From contig NZ_CP035490.1 of assembly GCF_004135205.1 (NCBI RefSeq), positions 1 through 64,000 on the forward strand: 64,000 nt of DNA, given 5' to 3'. Source of the DNA: Hahella sp. KA22 (GTDB lineage Bacteria > Pseudomonadota > Gammaproteobacteria > Pseudomonadales > Oleiphilaceae). Under the pieces are notes generated by a model. It had not been told where the DNA came from and did not search any database. It saw nothing but the letters and a program-made list of their open reading frames with translations. This document shows, piece after piece, positions 9,827 to 18,369 of this stretch (the stretch's first letter is position 1; each line of letters starts with the position of its first letter). The position numbers were made by a program, and so were the translations under genes.

Positions 9827-9842
9827 ACGTAAACGTTTACGT
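9827..9842. promoter_or_regulatory. LacI-family operator palindrome
   Basis: ACGTAAACGTTTACGT is a perfect 16 bp palindrome with the central CG typical of LacI-family operators. It lies 43 bases upstream of the lacI-type gene and about 120 bases upstream of the alpha-glucosidase gene, so it can serve both autoregulation and target control. Confidence 0.75.
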
Positions 9843-9884
9843 CAACAAACCCAATCCATGATGTTTTAAGGCGAATTTAAAGCC

Positions 9885-10904
9885 ATGAAAACCACTATCA
9901 AAGACGTCGCCAAACGCACAGGCGTCTCTATCGCCACCGTGTCCCGGGTGATCAATGGCCTGGGCGGTTACTCCAACGACACGCGCAAAAAAGTGTTATC
10001 CGCCATCGACGAAATGGGCTTTCGTCCCAACGCAGTGGCGCGGGGTCTGGTCAGTAAAAAAACCCATACTATCGGGGTCATGTTACCGGACGTTTCCGGC
10101 ATGCTGGCGGCGGAGATCCTCAAAGGAATCGAATCCGTGGCGAAAGAGCAGCGTTACAGTGTGATCGTCTGCAACACCAATTATTCCGGCGACCGTTCTC
10201 AGGAATACGTGCGAACGCTGAAAGAGAAGCAAGTAGACGGCGTGCTCGCGGTCAGCGAATACATGACGCCGGAGAAAAGCAAAGCGCTGTTGAGTCTGAA
10301 CCTGCCCGTCGTGCTGATTTCCACCCTGTCCTACTCCTATCCCTTCCCCTACGTGAAAGTGGATGACAAGCAGGCCGCCTACAGCGCCGTCTGCCATCTC
10401 ATCGACAAAGGCCACCGCCGCATCGCCATGATCAGCGGCGACCGCGCCGATCTGATCGCCGGCGCACCCCGCATTGAGGGCTATGTTCAAGCGCTGCGAG
10501 ACCATGGCCTCAGCGTCGATGAATCGCTGATTCGATTTCGGGCGGAATTTGAATCTTTCGGATTTCACAGCGGCGCGCTGTGCATGGAAAGATTACTGCA
10601 GGACAAACCAGGCCAGTTCAGCGCTGTATTCGCCGCCAGCGACGAATTGGCCATGGGCGCGTTGTCCTGCGCTCACCGCCATGGCCTCCGCACCCCGGAT
10701 GACCTGTCGATCATCGCTTACGACGACACCCGCATCGCGGAAATGGCGACGCCGCCGCTCACTGCGTTACATCAGCCGCTGTTCGCCATGGGCAGCCGTG
10801 CGACGGAAATGTTGTTGGACATGTCAGCCGCCGGAACCCTGGAAGCCGAGAGCGTGATCATCCCGCACAGGATTATTGAGCGGGAGTCAGTCCGGACGAT
10901 CTGA
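9885..10904 (+). CDS. LacI-family transcriptional regulator
   Basis: 339 residues. The N-terminal helix-turn-helix TIKDVAKRTGVSIATVSRVING is at residues 3-24, followed by the hinge helix region (VRPNAVARGL-like: FRPNAVARGLVSKK). The rest is a periplasmic-binding-protein-like sugar domain (TIGVMLPDVSGMLAAEILKGIE, FAASDELAMGAL, DLSIIAYDDTRIAEMATPPLT). The neighbouring divergent alpha-glucosidase and the operators between them indicate that it senses an alpha-glucoside or its product and represses the glucosidase. No sugar transporter is in the immediate neighbourhood. Confidence 0.9.
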   Translation: MKTTIKDVAKRTGVSIATVSRVINGLGGYSNDTRKKVLSAIDEMGFRPNAVARGLVSKKTHTIGVMLPDVSGMLAAEILKGIESVAKEQRYSVIVCNTNYSGDRSQEYVRTLKEKQVDGVLAVSEYMTPEKSKALLSLNLPVVLISTLSYSYPFPYVKVDDKQAAYSAVCHLIDKGHRRIAMISGDRADLIAGAPRIEGYVQALRDHGLSVDESLIRFRAEFESFGFHSGALCMERLLQDKPGQFSAVFAASDELAMGALSCAHRHGLRTPDDLSIIAYDDTRIAEMATPPLTALHQPLFAMGSRATEMLLDMSAAGTLEAESVIIPHRIIERESVRTI

Positions 10905-10923
10905 AGCAGCAGCCAAGGCGGCT

Positions 10924-10951
10924 GGTTGATGGTTGATGGTTGATGGTTGAT
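10924..10951. repeat. Four tandem copies of GGTTGAT
   Basis: A 7 bp unit GGTTGAT is repeated four times without interruption just after the lacI-type gene and is followed by a partial fifth copy (GGTTA). It is a simple-sequence tract between convergent genes; no function is implied. Confidence 0.8.
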
Positions 10952-10989
10952 GGTTAAGGCATTGGCCGCCGCGCTGCGCAACGGGAAAT

Positions 10990-11694
10990 CTAAATCGTGG
11001 AATAGTGCCGATAAATGCGGCCAAGCACTTCCAGATCGCCCATACTGGGGTTCCAGTCGCCGCTGACCACATGGCCGGGATCAATCTTGCAACCGCCGTA
11101 GCGGGTATTGTCGACGGAATCCAGGAGCACCACCGCCTGATCCGCATACATCATGATGGATTTGGGATCGAAGTCGGTGCTATAGGTTTCAAACTTGCGG
11201 GTGCTGTTGCGCTTGTTCAGCTTGTAGGCGTCCAACGCCATTTTGTTGGCCCCCCAGGTGTGGAGCACGCTCTCGGGCGCATCATCGCGTTCGTGCTCAT
11301 GAGCCAACCCCAAAGCATGTCCTACTTCATGGGGCAGCGATTTGATATTGGCTTTGCCATTAACCCCCAGCTTGGTGCTGGCGCCGGGAAAATACCCAAT
11401 ATCCGCAGAGTTGCTGGCGAAATTGAGGGTGGCCACGCCGTTACCCGCCGCGCCTACTTCAACGAATTTGATCAGCTGCGTGCCCCAATATTCCAGAACG
11501 CAGTGTTCCCAGCGGCGGAAAGTCGCGCGCACGGTCTGTACATATTCCCTGTCCAGCCCCTCGGGCACAAACACCTTCACCACGCCGTTCGGCCAGGGGC
11601 CGCCGACATTGGTTTCTCTTTCAGAGAATTTACCGTCCCAACTCATGCGGTAAACCATCGCGGTACCGCCGTTTCTTATACATCCCAATCCCAT
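10990..11694 (-). CDS. Astacin-type (M12A) zinc metalloprotease
   Basis: 234 residues. The zinc motif HEVGHALGLAHE (H122, H126, H132, with E123 catalytic) is the astacin HExxHxxGxxHE form, and the Met-turn SIMMY lies at 179-183 with its tyrosine in the expected place. The domain starts near VYRMSWDGKFSE, WPNGVVKVFVPEG. There is no recognisable signal peptide or propeptide: the protein begins MGLGCIRNGG. An AAGGAGTG ribosome site supports this start. Export must therefore be non-classical, or the enzyme acts inside. No immunity or inhibitor gene is adjacent. The class is well supported by the motif; the substrate is unknown. Confidence 0.85.
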   Translation of the reverse strand: MGLGCIRNGGTAMVYRMSWDGKFSERETNVGGPWPNGVVKVFVPEGLDREYVQTVRATFRRWEHCVLEYWGTQLIKFVEVGAAGNGVATLNFASNSADIGYFPGASTKLGVNGKANIKSLPHEVGHALGLAHEHERDDAPESVLHTWGANKMALDAYKLNKRNSTRKFETYSTDFDPKSIMMYADQAVVLLDSVDNTRYGGCKIDPGHVVSGDWNPSMGDLEVLGRIYRHYSTI

Positions 11695-11844
11695 GATCCC
11701 ACTCCTTTCTAGTTATGGATCGTCAGAGCTTAGCTCGTCTCAATAATGTTGCTGAGACGACGCCAATCCAATTTCAGTGCGATCCGGGGAGCGACGTTGG
11801 AGACGCCTTCCAGTCATGAGAGATTGTTATTTATTGTAATTCCG

Positions 11845-12495
11845 TCAGCCCGCGCCGCCCCACTGGTTGAACCAGACCAGCTCCTGTAAATCCTTGCGCT
11901 GGCTCCAGTTTTCCTGTTGCAGCATCGGCGCGTCATAAAATTTATCCACATGCCCCAGACACAGAATGGCGATCGGCTCGCTGCCCTCCGGACATTGCAG
12001 TAACGAGGCTAATTCAACGGGATCGAACAGCGACACCCAACCCATGCCAACCCCTTCACAGCGGGCCGCCAGCCAGAGGTTCTGGATCGCGCAGCTGGCG
12101 GACGCCAGATCCATATCCGGCATGGTGCGACGACCGAAAATATATTTTTCGCGGCGATCCGTGAGCATCACCACCAGCAATACCGGACACTCACGCACCC
12201 CCTCCACTTTCAGGCGCATAAACTCCTGGCCGCGTTCGCCTAGCGCCTCCGCCGTCAGCAGACGCTCTTTCTCCACCGTGGCGGCGATATCCCGGCGCAG
12301 ACTGGGCTCGGTGATGCGAATAAAACGCCAGGGCTGCATGAAGCCCACGCTGGGCGCGTGATGGGCGGCTTGCAGAATACGCTGCAAAGTCGCTTCGTCC
12401 ACCGGGTCCGGCAGGAAATGACGCATATCGCGTCGTTCGTAAATCGCGCGATACACCGCCTGTTTTTCTTCGGGTGAATAGCCGCTGTCCGTCAT
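11845..12495 (-). CDS. bluB: 5,6-dimethylbenzimidazole synthase BluB
   Basis: 216-residue flavin-dependent enzyme of the nitroreductase fold that breaks down reduced FMN with O2 to give 5,6-dimethylbenzimidazole, the lower ligand of cobalamin. Typical segments are RRDMRHFLPDPVD, AAHHAPSVGFMQPWRFI, the KYIFGRRTMPDMDLASASCAIQNLWLAARCEGVGMGWVSLFDP core and FNQWGG near the C-terminus. It lies in a leftward run cbiB-cobC-bluB on the other side of the riboswitch-controlled operon. It supplies the aerobic branch of the lower ligand, although the corrin-ring genes are of the early-cobalt type. Confidence 0.93.
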   Translation of the reverse strand: MTDSGYSPEEKQAVYRAIYERRDMRHFLPDPVDEATLQRILQAAHHAPSVGFMQPWRFIRITEPSLRRDIAATVEKERLLTAEALGERGQEFMRLKVEGVRECPVLLVVMLTDRREKYIFGRRTMPDMDLASASCAIQNLWLAARCEGVGMGWVSLFDPVELASLLQCPEGSEPIAILCLGHVDKFYDAPMLQQENWSQRKDLQELVWFNQWGGAG

Positions 12496-12503
12496 GAGTC
12501 GCC

Positions 12504-13592
12504 TTATCTGTCAGCGAGGGCGGCGGTCAGTCTCCCTGCGAGACCGGCGTCCTCCAAATCAAAAAGTCCAAACCGTAAATACGCCAGCTCCGCATTCACC
12601 CGCCAAAGGCGAATCAACACGCCCCGCTGCGCGCAACGTTCGAAAATCCGCTCAGCCTGCACTGTCGGCGTCAACACGGACACAAACAGCGGCGTGCGCC
12701 GGCAATCCTGCGCCCTCTTGAATACCGACTGCGCCAGAATAAGCGCCTGCAGGTCGCGGCTCACCAAGGAGAGCTTTTCTCGCATAGCGGTAATCCAAGC
12801 CTCATCGCGCAACGCCCGAGTCGCCACATATTGCGCGGCGCTGTTCACCGCCCAGGGACCAAGCCGGCGCTGCAATGCCGCCAGCCAGTGAGGCGCCGCC
12901 GCCACAAATCCCAATCGCACTCCCGGCCAACCGAAAAATTTGCCGAATGAGCGCAACACCACAATGTTTTCCGGCAGGGTCTCGCCCAGCAGGCTGGAAT
13001 CTGTCTCCGCATCGGCGAAGGCTTCGTCCACCACCATCAATGCGCCCGTGGACTGCAGTCGCTGCGCCAACTCACGTAGCGCCGCCAATGGCGTCCTACG
13101 GGCGGCGGGGTTATTCGGATTAATCGCCACCAGGGCGCGCAAGTTTTCTGTCTGCGCCAGACGCGCCGCCGCTCCCGCCAGATCTCCTGCAGGGTAATGA
13201 ATAATTTTGAAGCCTTGACGACGCCAGTGATGCTCATGTTCGCGATAGCCGACGTCCGGCAGCGCCGCCACACCTGGGGCGCAGCAGGCGGGCAGATGTT
13301 GAATCGCCCATTGCGTGCCGGGAATCGCCAGCAGGGAATCCGTCCCGTAATAAACGCTGGCGGCCTGTTGCAACGCCGGGTCGGCATAAGGCAGACGTCG
13401 AAACACCTCTGCCGGAATGCTGGTCAGCGGGTATGGAAAAGGGCTGACGCCGGTGGATAAATCCAGCCAGTCAGCGGCGGCAACGCCATACAGGCGGCTG
13501 TATTTATCCAGATCGCCGCCATGGACGGGAGCCGGCTCATCATCCTGAAGGTCCACGTGTCCGGCCCCGTTATCAAAGTCGCTCCCGTTCAT
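12504..13592 (-). CDS. cobC: L-threonine-O-3-phosphate decarboxylase (CobC/CobD type)
   Basis: 362-residue PLP enzyme of the aminotransferase class I/II fold. It makes (R)-1-amino-2-propanol phosphate, the aminopropanol linker of cobalamin. Seen in the sequence: VHGGDLDKYSRLYG near residue 23, the LDLSTGVSPFPYP substrate-loop segment, NPNNPAARRTPL, the VVDEAFAD motif (residues 188-194), and the PLP lysine K218 in LRSFGKFFGWPGVRLGF. It is 8 bases from bluB and abuts cbiB upstream (the cbiB stop ends at 13593), so the three genes are one transcription unit. In Salmonella nomenclature this would be cobD; the name cobC follows the Pseudomonas denitrificans scheme. Confidence 0.92.
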   Translation of the reverse strand: MNGSDFDNGAGHVDLQDDEPAPVHGGDLDKYSRLYGVAAADWLDLSTGVSPFPYPLTSIPAEVFRRLPYADPALQQAASVYYGTDSLLAIPGTQWAIQHLPACCAPGVAALPDVGYREHEHHWRRQGFKIIHYPAGDLAGAAARLAQTENLRALVAINPNNPAARRTPLAALRELAQRLQSTGALMVVDEAFADAETDSSLLGETLPENIVVLRSFGKFFGWPGVRLGFVAAAPHWLAALQRRLGPWAVNSAAQYVATRALRDEAWITAMREKLSLVSRDLQALILAQSVFKRAQDCRRTPLFVSVLTPTVQAERIFERCAQRGVLIRLWRVNAELAYLRFGLFDLEDAGLAGRLTAALADR

Positions 13593-14537
13593 TCAACCCG
13601 CTCCCCACAGCCATAGCACGCCCACTCCCAAAGCCACTGTCGCCGTCCACAACGCCAGAGAGCGATTGATCAGTCCACAGGCGCGCTCAATGGATTGCGC
13701 CGTGGCGGCGTCGCCGCAGCCCAGTGAAGGCCGATGCTGCAGACTGCCGTGATAGGTCGCCGCGCCGCCGAGCCGCACCCGCAGCGCGCCCGCGCCCGCC
13801 GCCATGACCGGCCCTGCATTGGGACTTTTCCATTGCGCGCCCTGAGCGCGCCAGCATCGCAGGGCGCTGTCCATGGCCCCGCAGCAGGCGTAACTGAAGG
13901 CGGTCAGACGGGCGGGAATCCAGTTGAGCACATCGTCAAGTCGCGCCGCCGCCCAGCCAAAACTTAAATAACGCGGGCTCTTATAGCCCCACATTGCATC
14001 CAGGGTATTGCTGAGGCGATACAACACCACGCCGGGAACGCCGGCGAGCAGAAACCAGAAGATGGCGGCGAAGATGGCGTCGTTGCCGTTTTCAAGAGCG
14101 GATTCCGTGGCGGCGGAGGCGATCTCCTCCTCCCCCAGTTCGGCGGTGTCGCGACTGACGATCATGGATAGACTGCGCCGCGCCGCCTCCGCGTCATGCC
14201 TGCGTAATGGCGCGGCGACCTGACGCACATGCTCCAGCAGACTGCGCCAACCGATGGCGAGATAAAGCACGAAGGCGGAAAAGATAATGTGTCCCCAGGT
14301 GGAAGACTCACTCCACGCGTTCGCCAGCCAGGCGAGCGCCGCCCAGGGCAGAATCGCGGCAGTCACCGCCGCCGCGCCAAGCGCGCGGGTTGCTGAGGAA
14401 GAGAAGTCGGCGATGCGAATCGCTCCCTCCACCCAACCGGCGTAACGCCCGAAACCAACCAAAGGATGCAGCCGGCGCGGTTCTCCCAACAGGGCGTCGA
14501 AAGTCAGGGCGAGGACAAGAATCAGCAATGTATCCAT
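13593..14537 (-). CDS. cbiB: Adenosylcobinamide-phosphate synthase CbiB
   Basis: 314-residue inner-membrane protein that attaches aminopropanol (phosphate) to adenosylcobyric acid. The start LALTFDALLGEPRRLHPLVGFGRYAGWVE carries the conserved D-x-x-x-G-E-P-x-x-x-H-P-V/L-x-x-x-G motif. Later it shows ALENGNDAIFAAIFWFLLAGVPGVVLYRLSNTLDAMWGYKSPRY and DDVLNWIPARLTA, all typical of CbiB. Several hydrophobic segments fit the known membrane topology. It is first in the leftward cbiB-cobC-bluB unit; the 340 bp between it and cbtB holds the rightward riboswitch, so its own promoter must also lie there. Confidence 0.93.
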   Translation of the reverse strand: MDTLLILVLALTFDALLGEPRRLHPLVGFGRYAGWVEGAIRIADFSSSATRALGAAAVTAAILPWAALAWLANAWSESSTWGHIIFSAFVLYLAIGWRSLLEHVRQVAAPLRRHDAEAARRSLSMIVSRDTAELGEEEIASAATESALENGNDAIFAAIFWFLLAGVPGVVLYRLSNTLDAMWGYKSPRYLSFGWAAARLDDVLNWIPARLTAFSYACCGAMDSALRCWRAQGAQWKSPNAGPVMAAGAGALRVRLGGAATYHGSLQHRPSLGCGDAATAQSIERACGLINRSLALWTATVALGVGVLWLWGAG

Positions 14538-14658
14538 TGGTCAGTATGCGCCAGGCTCATGATGAGGCGGCCTATTCTCACCATGGTCCGCGCTCAATGC
14601 AACCCGCTAACTTGTTGACTTCCCCTGGGTTCAGCCAATAGCATATCCCGCTGACCAA

Positions 14659-14835
14659 GGTGCTCGACCACGAGATAATCGGGAAATCTGGTGCGCAATA
14701 TGCTAATCCAGTGCTGCCCCCGCAACGGTAATCGAAAGTAATTTGCCAACGCCACTGTGTCGTCAGTTTTGACATGGGAAGGCGCAAATGTTGTGTCGAA
14801 AATGCTTCGACCTTTCGTAAGCCCGGAGACCGGCC
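14659..14835 (+). ncRNA. Cobalamin (B12) riboswitch
   Basis: Hallmarks read in order: a GGTGC start, AATCGGGAAATCTGGTGC, then GTGCTGCCCCCGCAACGGTAA (14711-14731, the conserved core plus B12 box), a peripheral arm region, and GCCCGGAGACCGGCC (14821-14835) closing the element. It ends 42 bases before cbtB on the same strand, so adenosylcobalamin should turn down cobalt uptake and the long biosynthetic operon that follows. Ends are approximate. Its direction excludes control of the leftward cbiB unit by the same element. Confidence 0.93.
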
Positions 14836-14877
14836 TTGCTTTATCCACTGCAGTTCGTACGGGTAGGTGCGCAGATC

Positions 14878-15054
14878 ATGCAAACTAAAAATCTCTCTCT
14901 TCCATTGCTGGCTTCCAATAACGCAGCGCTACAACTTATCGGCGCCATGTGCTTCGGCGGACTGATTCTGTTCGCAGTGGGCTTTCTGTCCATGGATGCG
15001 GCTCACAACGCCGCTCACGACACCCGGCACGCGTTTGCTTTCCCCTGTCACTAA
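14878..15054 (+). CDS. cbtB: Cobalt transporter subunit CbtB
   Basis: 58 residues. Starting at the ATG at 14878 the protein is MQTKNLSLPLL, one transmembrane segment (LQLIGAMCFGGLILFAVGFL), then the conserved histidine-rich end HNAAHDTRHAFAFPCH, which is diagnostic for CbtB and presumably binds cobalt. An in-frame ATG at 14836 lies next to the riboswitch and is unlikely to be the start. CbtB acts with CbtA, the next gene, in B12-regulated cobalt uptake. This role is predicted from riboswitch association across genomes. Confidence 0.9.
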   Translation: MQTKNLSLPLLASNNAALQLIGAMCFGGLILFAVGFLSMDAAHNAAHDTRHAFAFPCH

Positions 15055-15175
15055 CAGTTACTGAATTCTGAGGCCCTGCCAGGGCCAGACGTTCGCCTGT
15101 CTAACTTGACGCCGCACCTCTTGTGCGGCGCTTGCGCGCATAGCGACGTCACACCGCATTGCATGAGGAAGAGAC

Positions 15176-15979
15176 ATGTTGATTCAGCGTATTATCCTGG
15201 CGTCGCTGCTGGTTGGCCTGTTGGCTGGCGGGCTGTTGAGCGCCGTACAACACTCCCAGGTCACCAGCATTATTCTGGAGGCGGAAACCTACGAAGGCGA
15301 TGAAGCGCCAGAGCCCGTTGCCGTGGCGGAGCACCAGCACGCGGCGACGGGCGCCCATCACTCCCATGAGCACGATCACGGCGCGGCGGAATCTGGCGGC
15401 CATCACCATGGCGAAGACGCCTGGGCGCCAGAGGACGGTCTGGAGCGCACCCTGTACACCCTGCTTGCCAACGTGCTCGCCGGAATCGGCTTCAGTGCGC
15501 TCATGCTGGCCTGTATGACCGCCGCCAGACTCAGCGGCAAAGGCGGCGCAGGCTGGGGCGCGGGATTATTATGGGGACTGGCGGGCTATGGCGTTTTCTT
15601 TGTCGCTCCCGCCCTGGGACTGCCGCCGGAGATTCCCGGCATGCAGGCCGCCGCACTGGAAAATCGCCAGTTGTGGTGGATCGCCACCGCCCTGGTTACT
15701 GCGATCGGTTTCGCCTTGCTGGCGTTCGCACCGGCATGGAAAAAGCTGGGCGGACTGCCTCTGCTGATTATTCCGCATTTGGTCGGCGCGCCGCACGCCA
15801 ATGCGCCGGAGTTCGCCGCCGCCAACCCACAGGCTCTGCAGGCGCTACAGATGCTGCATCATCAATTCATCACCGCCGCCACCCTGACCAACGCGCTGTT
15901 CTGGGTGATCGTCGGACTGGCCTGCGCCTGGTTCCTGCGCCGTTGGAGCAGCCAGGACGTCGCGCGGCAGGCGCGCTGA
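15176..15979 (+). CDS. cbtA: Cobalt transporter subunit CbtA
   Basis: 267-residue inner-membrane protein with five or so hydrophobic segments: MLIQRIILASLLVGLLAGGLLSA at the start, then NVLAGIGFSALMLACM, GLLWGLAGYGVFFVAPALGLPPEIPG, WWIATALVTAIGFALLAF and a last one near 240-260. A histidine-rich loop (HQHAATGAHHSHEHDHG, HHHGED) near residues 53-80 fits metal binding. The GLPPEIPGM and PHLVGAPHA segments are typical CbtA. It is the second gene after the riboswitch and four bases before the chelatase ATPase gene. Confidence 0.92.
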   Translation: MLIQRIILASLLVGLLAGGLLSAVQHSQVTSIILEAETYEGDEAPEPVAVAEHQHAATGAHHSHEHDHGAAESGGHHHGEDAWAPEDGLERTLYTLLANVLAGIGFSALMLACMTAARLSGKGGAGWGAGLLWGLAGYGVFFVAPALGLPPEIPGMQAAALENRQLWWIATALVTAIGFALLAFAPAWKKLGGLPLLIIPHLVGAPHANAPEFAAANPQALQALQMLHHQFITAATLTNALFWVIVGLACAWFLRRWSSQDVARQAR

Positions 15980-15983
15980 GTCA

Positions 15984-17717
15984 ATGGACGTCGCCGCCCC
16001 GCCAGCTCTCGCCGCCTACCCATTCGCCGCGGTTGTCGGCCAGCAACCGCTAAAAACTGCGTTATTGCTCGCCGCCATCAATCCTCATCTGGGGGGCGTA
16101 TTGATCAGCGGTCCGCGCGGCTCCGCCAAGTCGACGCTGGCGCGGGGACTGGCGGATTTATTGCCGGAGGCGGCGGACAAGTTCGTCACCCTGCCCCTGG
16201 GCGCGTCTGAAGAACGCCTGATCGGCAGCATTGACCTGCAACAGGCCATGGGCGAGCGACGCGTGCAGTTTAATCCCGGCCTGTTGGCCAAAGCTCACGG
16301 CGGCGTGCTTTATATCGATGAAGTCAATCTGCTGCCCGACCCCTTGGTGGACGCCCTGCTTGATACGGCGGCCTCGGGCGTGAACTTTGTCGAACGGGAC
16401 GGCCTCAGTCACAGCCATCCGGCGCAGTTTATTCTGATCGGCACCATGAACCCGGATGAAGGCGAACTGCGACCGCAGTTACAGGACCGTTTCGGTCTCG
16501 CCGTCACTCTGGATGAAACCTACGACGTTGAACAGCGCATGGCTATCGTGGAGCGACGTCTGGCCTTCGAACAGGACCGCGAGGCCTATCTGGCGCAATG
16601 GCGCGACGCTCAGCAAGATCTGCAAACCCGCATCGCCGCCGCCCGCGGGCGCCTGTCACAGGTTCTCTGCCCTTCAGATATACAACGGGATATCGCCAGC
16701 CAATGCCTCGCCGCTGGCGTAGAAGGCGTGCGCGCGGATATTTGCTGGCGCCGCGCCGCCATCGCCCATGCCGCCTGGAGCGGACGCGACGAGGTCAGCG
16801 TGGAAGACGTGGCGGCGACCCGGTCGTTCGCGCTTAGCCATCGCGCCAATCACCAGGATACGCCGCCGTCTTCTGGCGGTTCGCCCCCCTCACAAGGCGG
16901 CGGGAATACAGGCGGCTCTGGGGGATCGTCGTCTTCGTCCTCTGGAACCTCCGGTGACTGGGGGGGCATGCCGCCGCAACTGATGGCGGCGGACAAGCCG
17001 GTGACGCCACAACTGCCCGAGATCCCAACGCCAGGTTCTCCGTCCTCTCGTCGCGACACACAGCGCAGCGGCGCGGAACAACGACAAGGCGCCGCCCCGG
17101 GTCGCGCGCAACTCAACCGGCAGGCGCCGTCCTCACGTCCGGACTGGTTCGCCACGCTCGTCCATCCCGACAACCGGGGCGACGGGTTGCGCGAAATACG
17201 TTATCAGCCCCGTCGCCAGGGTCGCGACACACTGAACTGCGTCTTGCTGGACACCTCCGCCTCCACTCTGAGCCAACGCGCGCTGGCGCAGGCGAAAGGG
17301 GTGATTCTGGGACTGGCGCGGCAAGCCTACCTGGCGCGGGAGAAACTGGCCGTACTGGCGTTTGGCGCGCAGCGCACGGAGTGGATCATCCCCTGCCGAC
17401 GCGCCCCCAAAGATATCACCGCCCTGCTCAATGAACTTCCCGCTGGCGGCGGTACGCCGCTGCGACAGGCGCTGCTGCATGCGCGTCAGCTACTGGCGCG
17501 ACAGACCCGCGCCAACCCGCATCTGACCTGCCGTACGTTGCTGCTGACTGACGGGCGCAGCCGCGATCCGCTGGACGACCTGACTTGGGATTCGCCCCTG
17601 TGGGTGGTGGATACCGAGCAGGCCGCCGTCAAACTCAATCGCTGCCGACAACTGGCGCAACGCCTCGGAGCCGCCTACGCCCCGCTGGCCGCTGTGCGCG
17701 CCGCCCTGGAACACTAA
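15984..17717 (+). CDS. ChlI/ChlD-type fused chelatase ATPase (AAA+ plus VWA), probable cobaltochelatase subunit
   Basis: 577 residues. The N-terminal half is a ChlI/BchI-like AAA+ domain: FAAVVGQQPLKTALLLAAINP, Walker A GPRGSAKST at 43-51, Walker B GGVLYIDEVNLL, and the sensor segment GTMNPDEGELRPQLQDRF. A low-complexity Pro/Gly/Ser linker (about residues 292-370) leads to a VWA domain with the MIDAS motif DTSAS near residue 423 and LLTDGRSRDPLDD. This fusion replaces separate CobS and CobT subunits and is expected to drive CobN, encoded at 46.3 kb. It does not fit magnesium chelatase, as no chlorophyll genes are present. Confidence 0.85.
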   Translation: MDVAAPPALAAYPFAAVVGQQPLKTALLLAAINPHLGGVLISGPRGSAKSTLARGLADLLPEAADKFVTLPLGASEERLIGSIDLQQAMGERRVQFNPGLLAKAHGGVLYIDEVNLLPDPLVDALLDTAASGVNFVERDGLSHSHPAQFILIGTMNPDEGELRPQLQDRFGLAVTLDETYDVEQRMAIVERRLAFEQDREAYLAQWRDAQQDLQTRIAAARGRLSQVLCPSDIQRDIASQCLAAGVEGVRADICWRRAAIAHAAWSGRDEVSVEDVAATRSFALSHRANHQDTPPSSGGSPPSQGGGNTGGSGGSSSSSSGTSGDWGGMPPQLMAADKPVTPQLPEIPTPGSPSSRRDTQRSGAEQRQGAAPGRAQLNRQAPSSRPDWFATLVHPDNRGDGLREIRYQPRRQGRDTLNCVLLDTSASTLSQRALAQAKGVILGLARQAYLAREKLAVLAFGAQRTEWIIPCRRAPKDITALLNELPAGGGTPLRQALLHARQLLARQTRANPHLTCRTLLLTDGRSRDPLDDLTWDSPLWVVDTEQAAVKLNRCRQLAQRLGAAYAPLAAVRAALEH

Positions 17718-17733
17718 CGCCTCGGAGATACGA

Positions 17734-18336
17734 ATGATGCTGGACGAAAACGAAAAACACCGCCGTCGCATGGCCAACAAGAAGCGCATCATTGACGAGC
17801 GCATTGCGCAAGCCCAGGAAGAGCGCGGCGTGCTTATCCTGCTCAAGGGCAATGGCAAAGGCAAAAGCAGTTCCGCCTTCGGCACCATGGCGCGCTCCCT
17901 CGGTCACGGCCACCGTTGCGCGGTGATTCAATTTATCAAAGGCAGAGACGCCACCGGCGAATTTCTGTTTTTCAAAGATCATCCCCGTGTGGACTTTCAC
18001 GTCATGGGCCACGGCTTCACCTGGGAAACCCAGGATCGCGAGCAGGACATCGCCGCCGCCCGTCAGGCCTGGGCCTTGGCGGAGCAACTGCTGACGGACG
18101 GCAGCTATGATTTTCTACTGTTCGACGAATTGAGCTACATGGTCAAGTACGGCTATCTGCCGGTGGAGCCCTTGGTAAAGGCGCTTCAAAACCGCCCACA
18201 GCATCAAAACGTGATGATCACCGGGCGCACCATGGCGACGGAGTTGCAGGACATCGCCGACACCATCAGTCAGGTGCAGGATGAAAAGCATGCGTTCCGT
18301 CTGGGCGTGAAGGCGCAAGCAGGAATCGAATATTAG
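17734..18336 (+). CDS. cobO: Cob(I)yrinic acid a,c-diamide adenosyltransferase
   Basis: 200 residues, CobO/BtuR/CobA type. It adds the upper adenosyl ligand using ATP. The P-loop GNGKGKSS is at 39-46 in the typical GVLILLKGNGKGKSSSAFGTM setting. Further family segments are VIQFIKGR, GHGFTWETQD, FLLFDELSYMVKYGYL and NVMITGRTM. The N-terminal helix HRRRMANKKRIIDERI is the lid segment. It sits 16 bases after the ChlID-type gene and is followed closely by cbiA. Confidence 0.95.
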   Translation: MMLDENEKHRRRMANKKRIIDERIAQAQEERGVLILLKGNGKGKSSSAFGTMARSLGHGHRCAVIQFIKGRDATGEFLFFKDHPRVDFHVMGHGFTWETQDREQDIAAARQAWALAEQLLTDGSYDFLLFDELSYMVKYGYLPVEPLVKALQNRPQHQNVMITGRTMATELQDIADTISQVQDEKHAFRLGVKAQAGIEY

Positions 18337-18369
18337 CTATGAGTGAAGATTGATGGAGAAAGCGCACTG

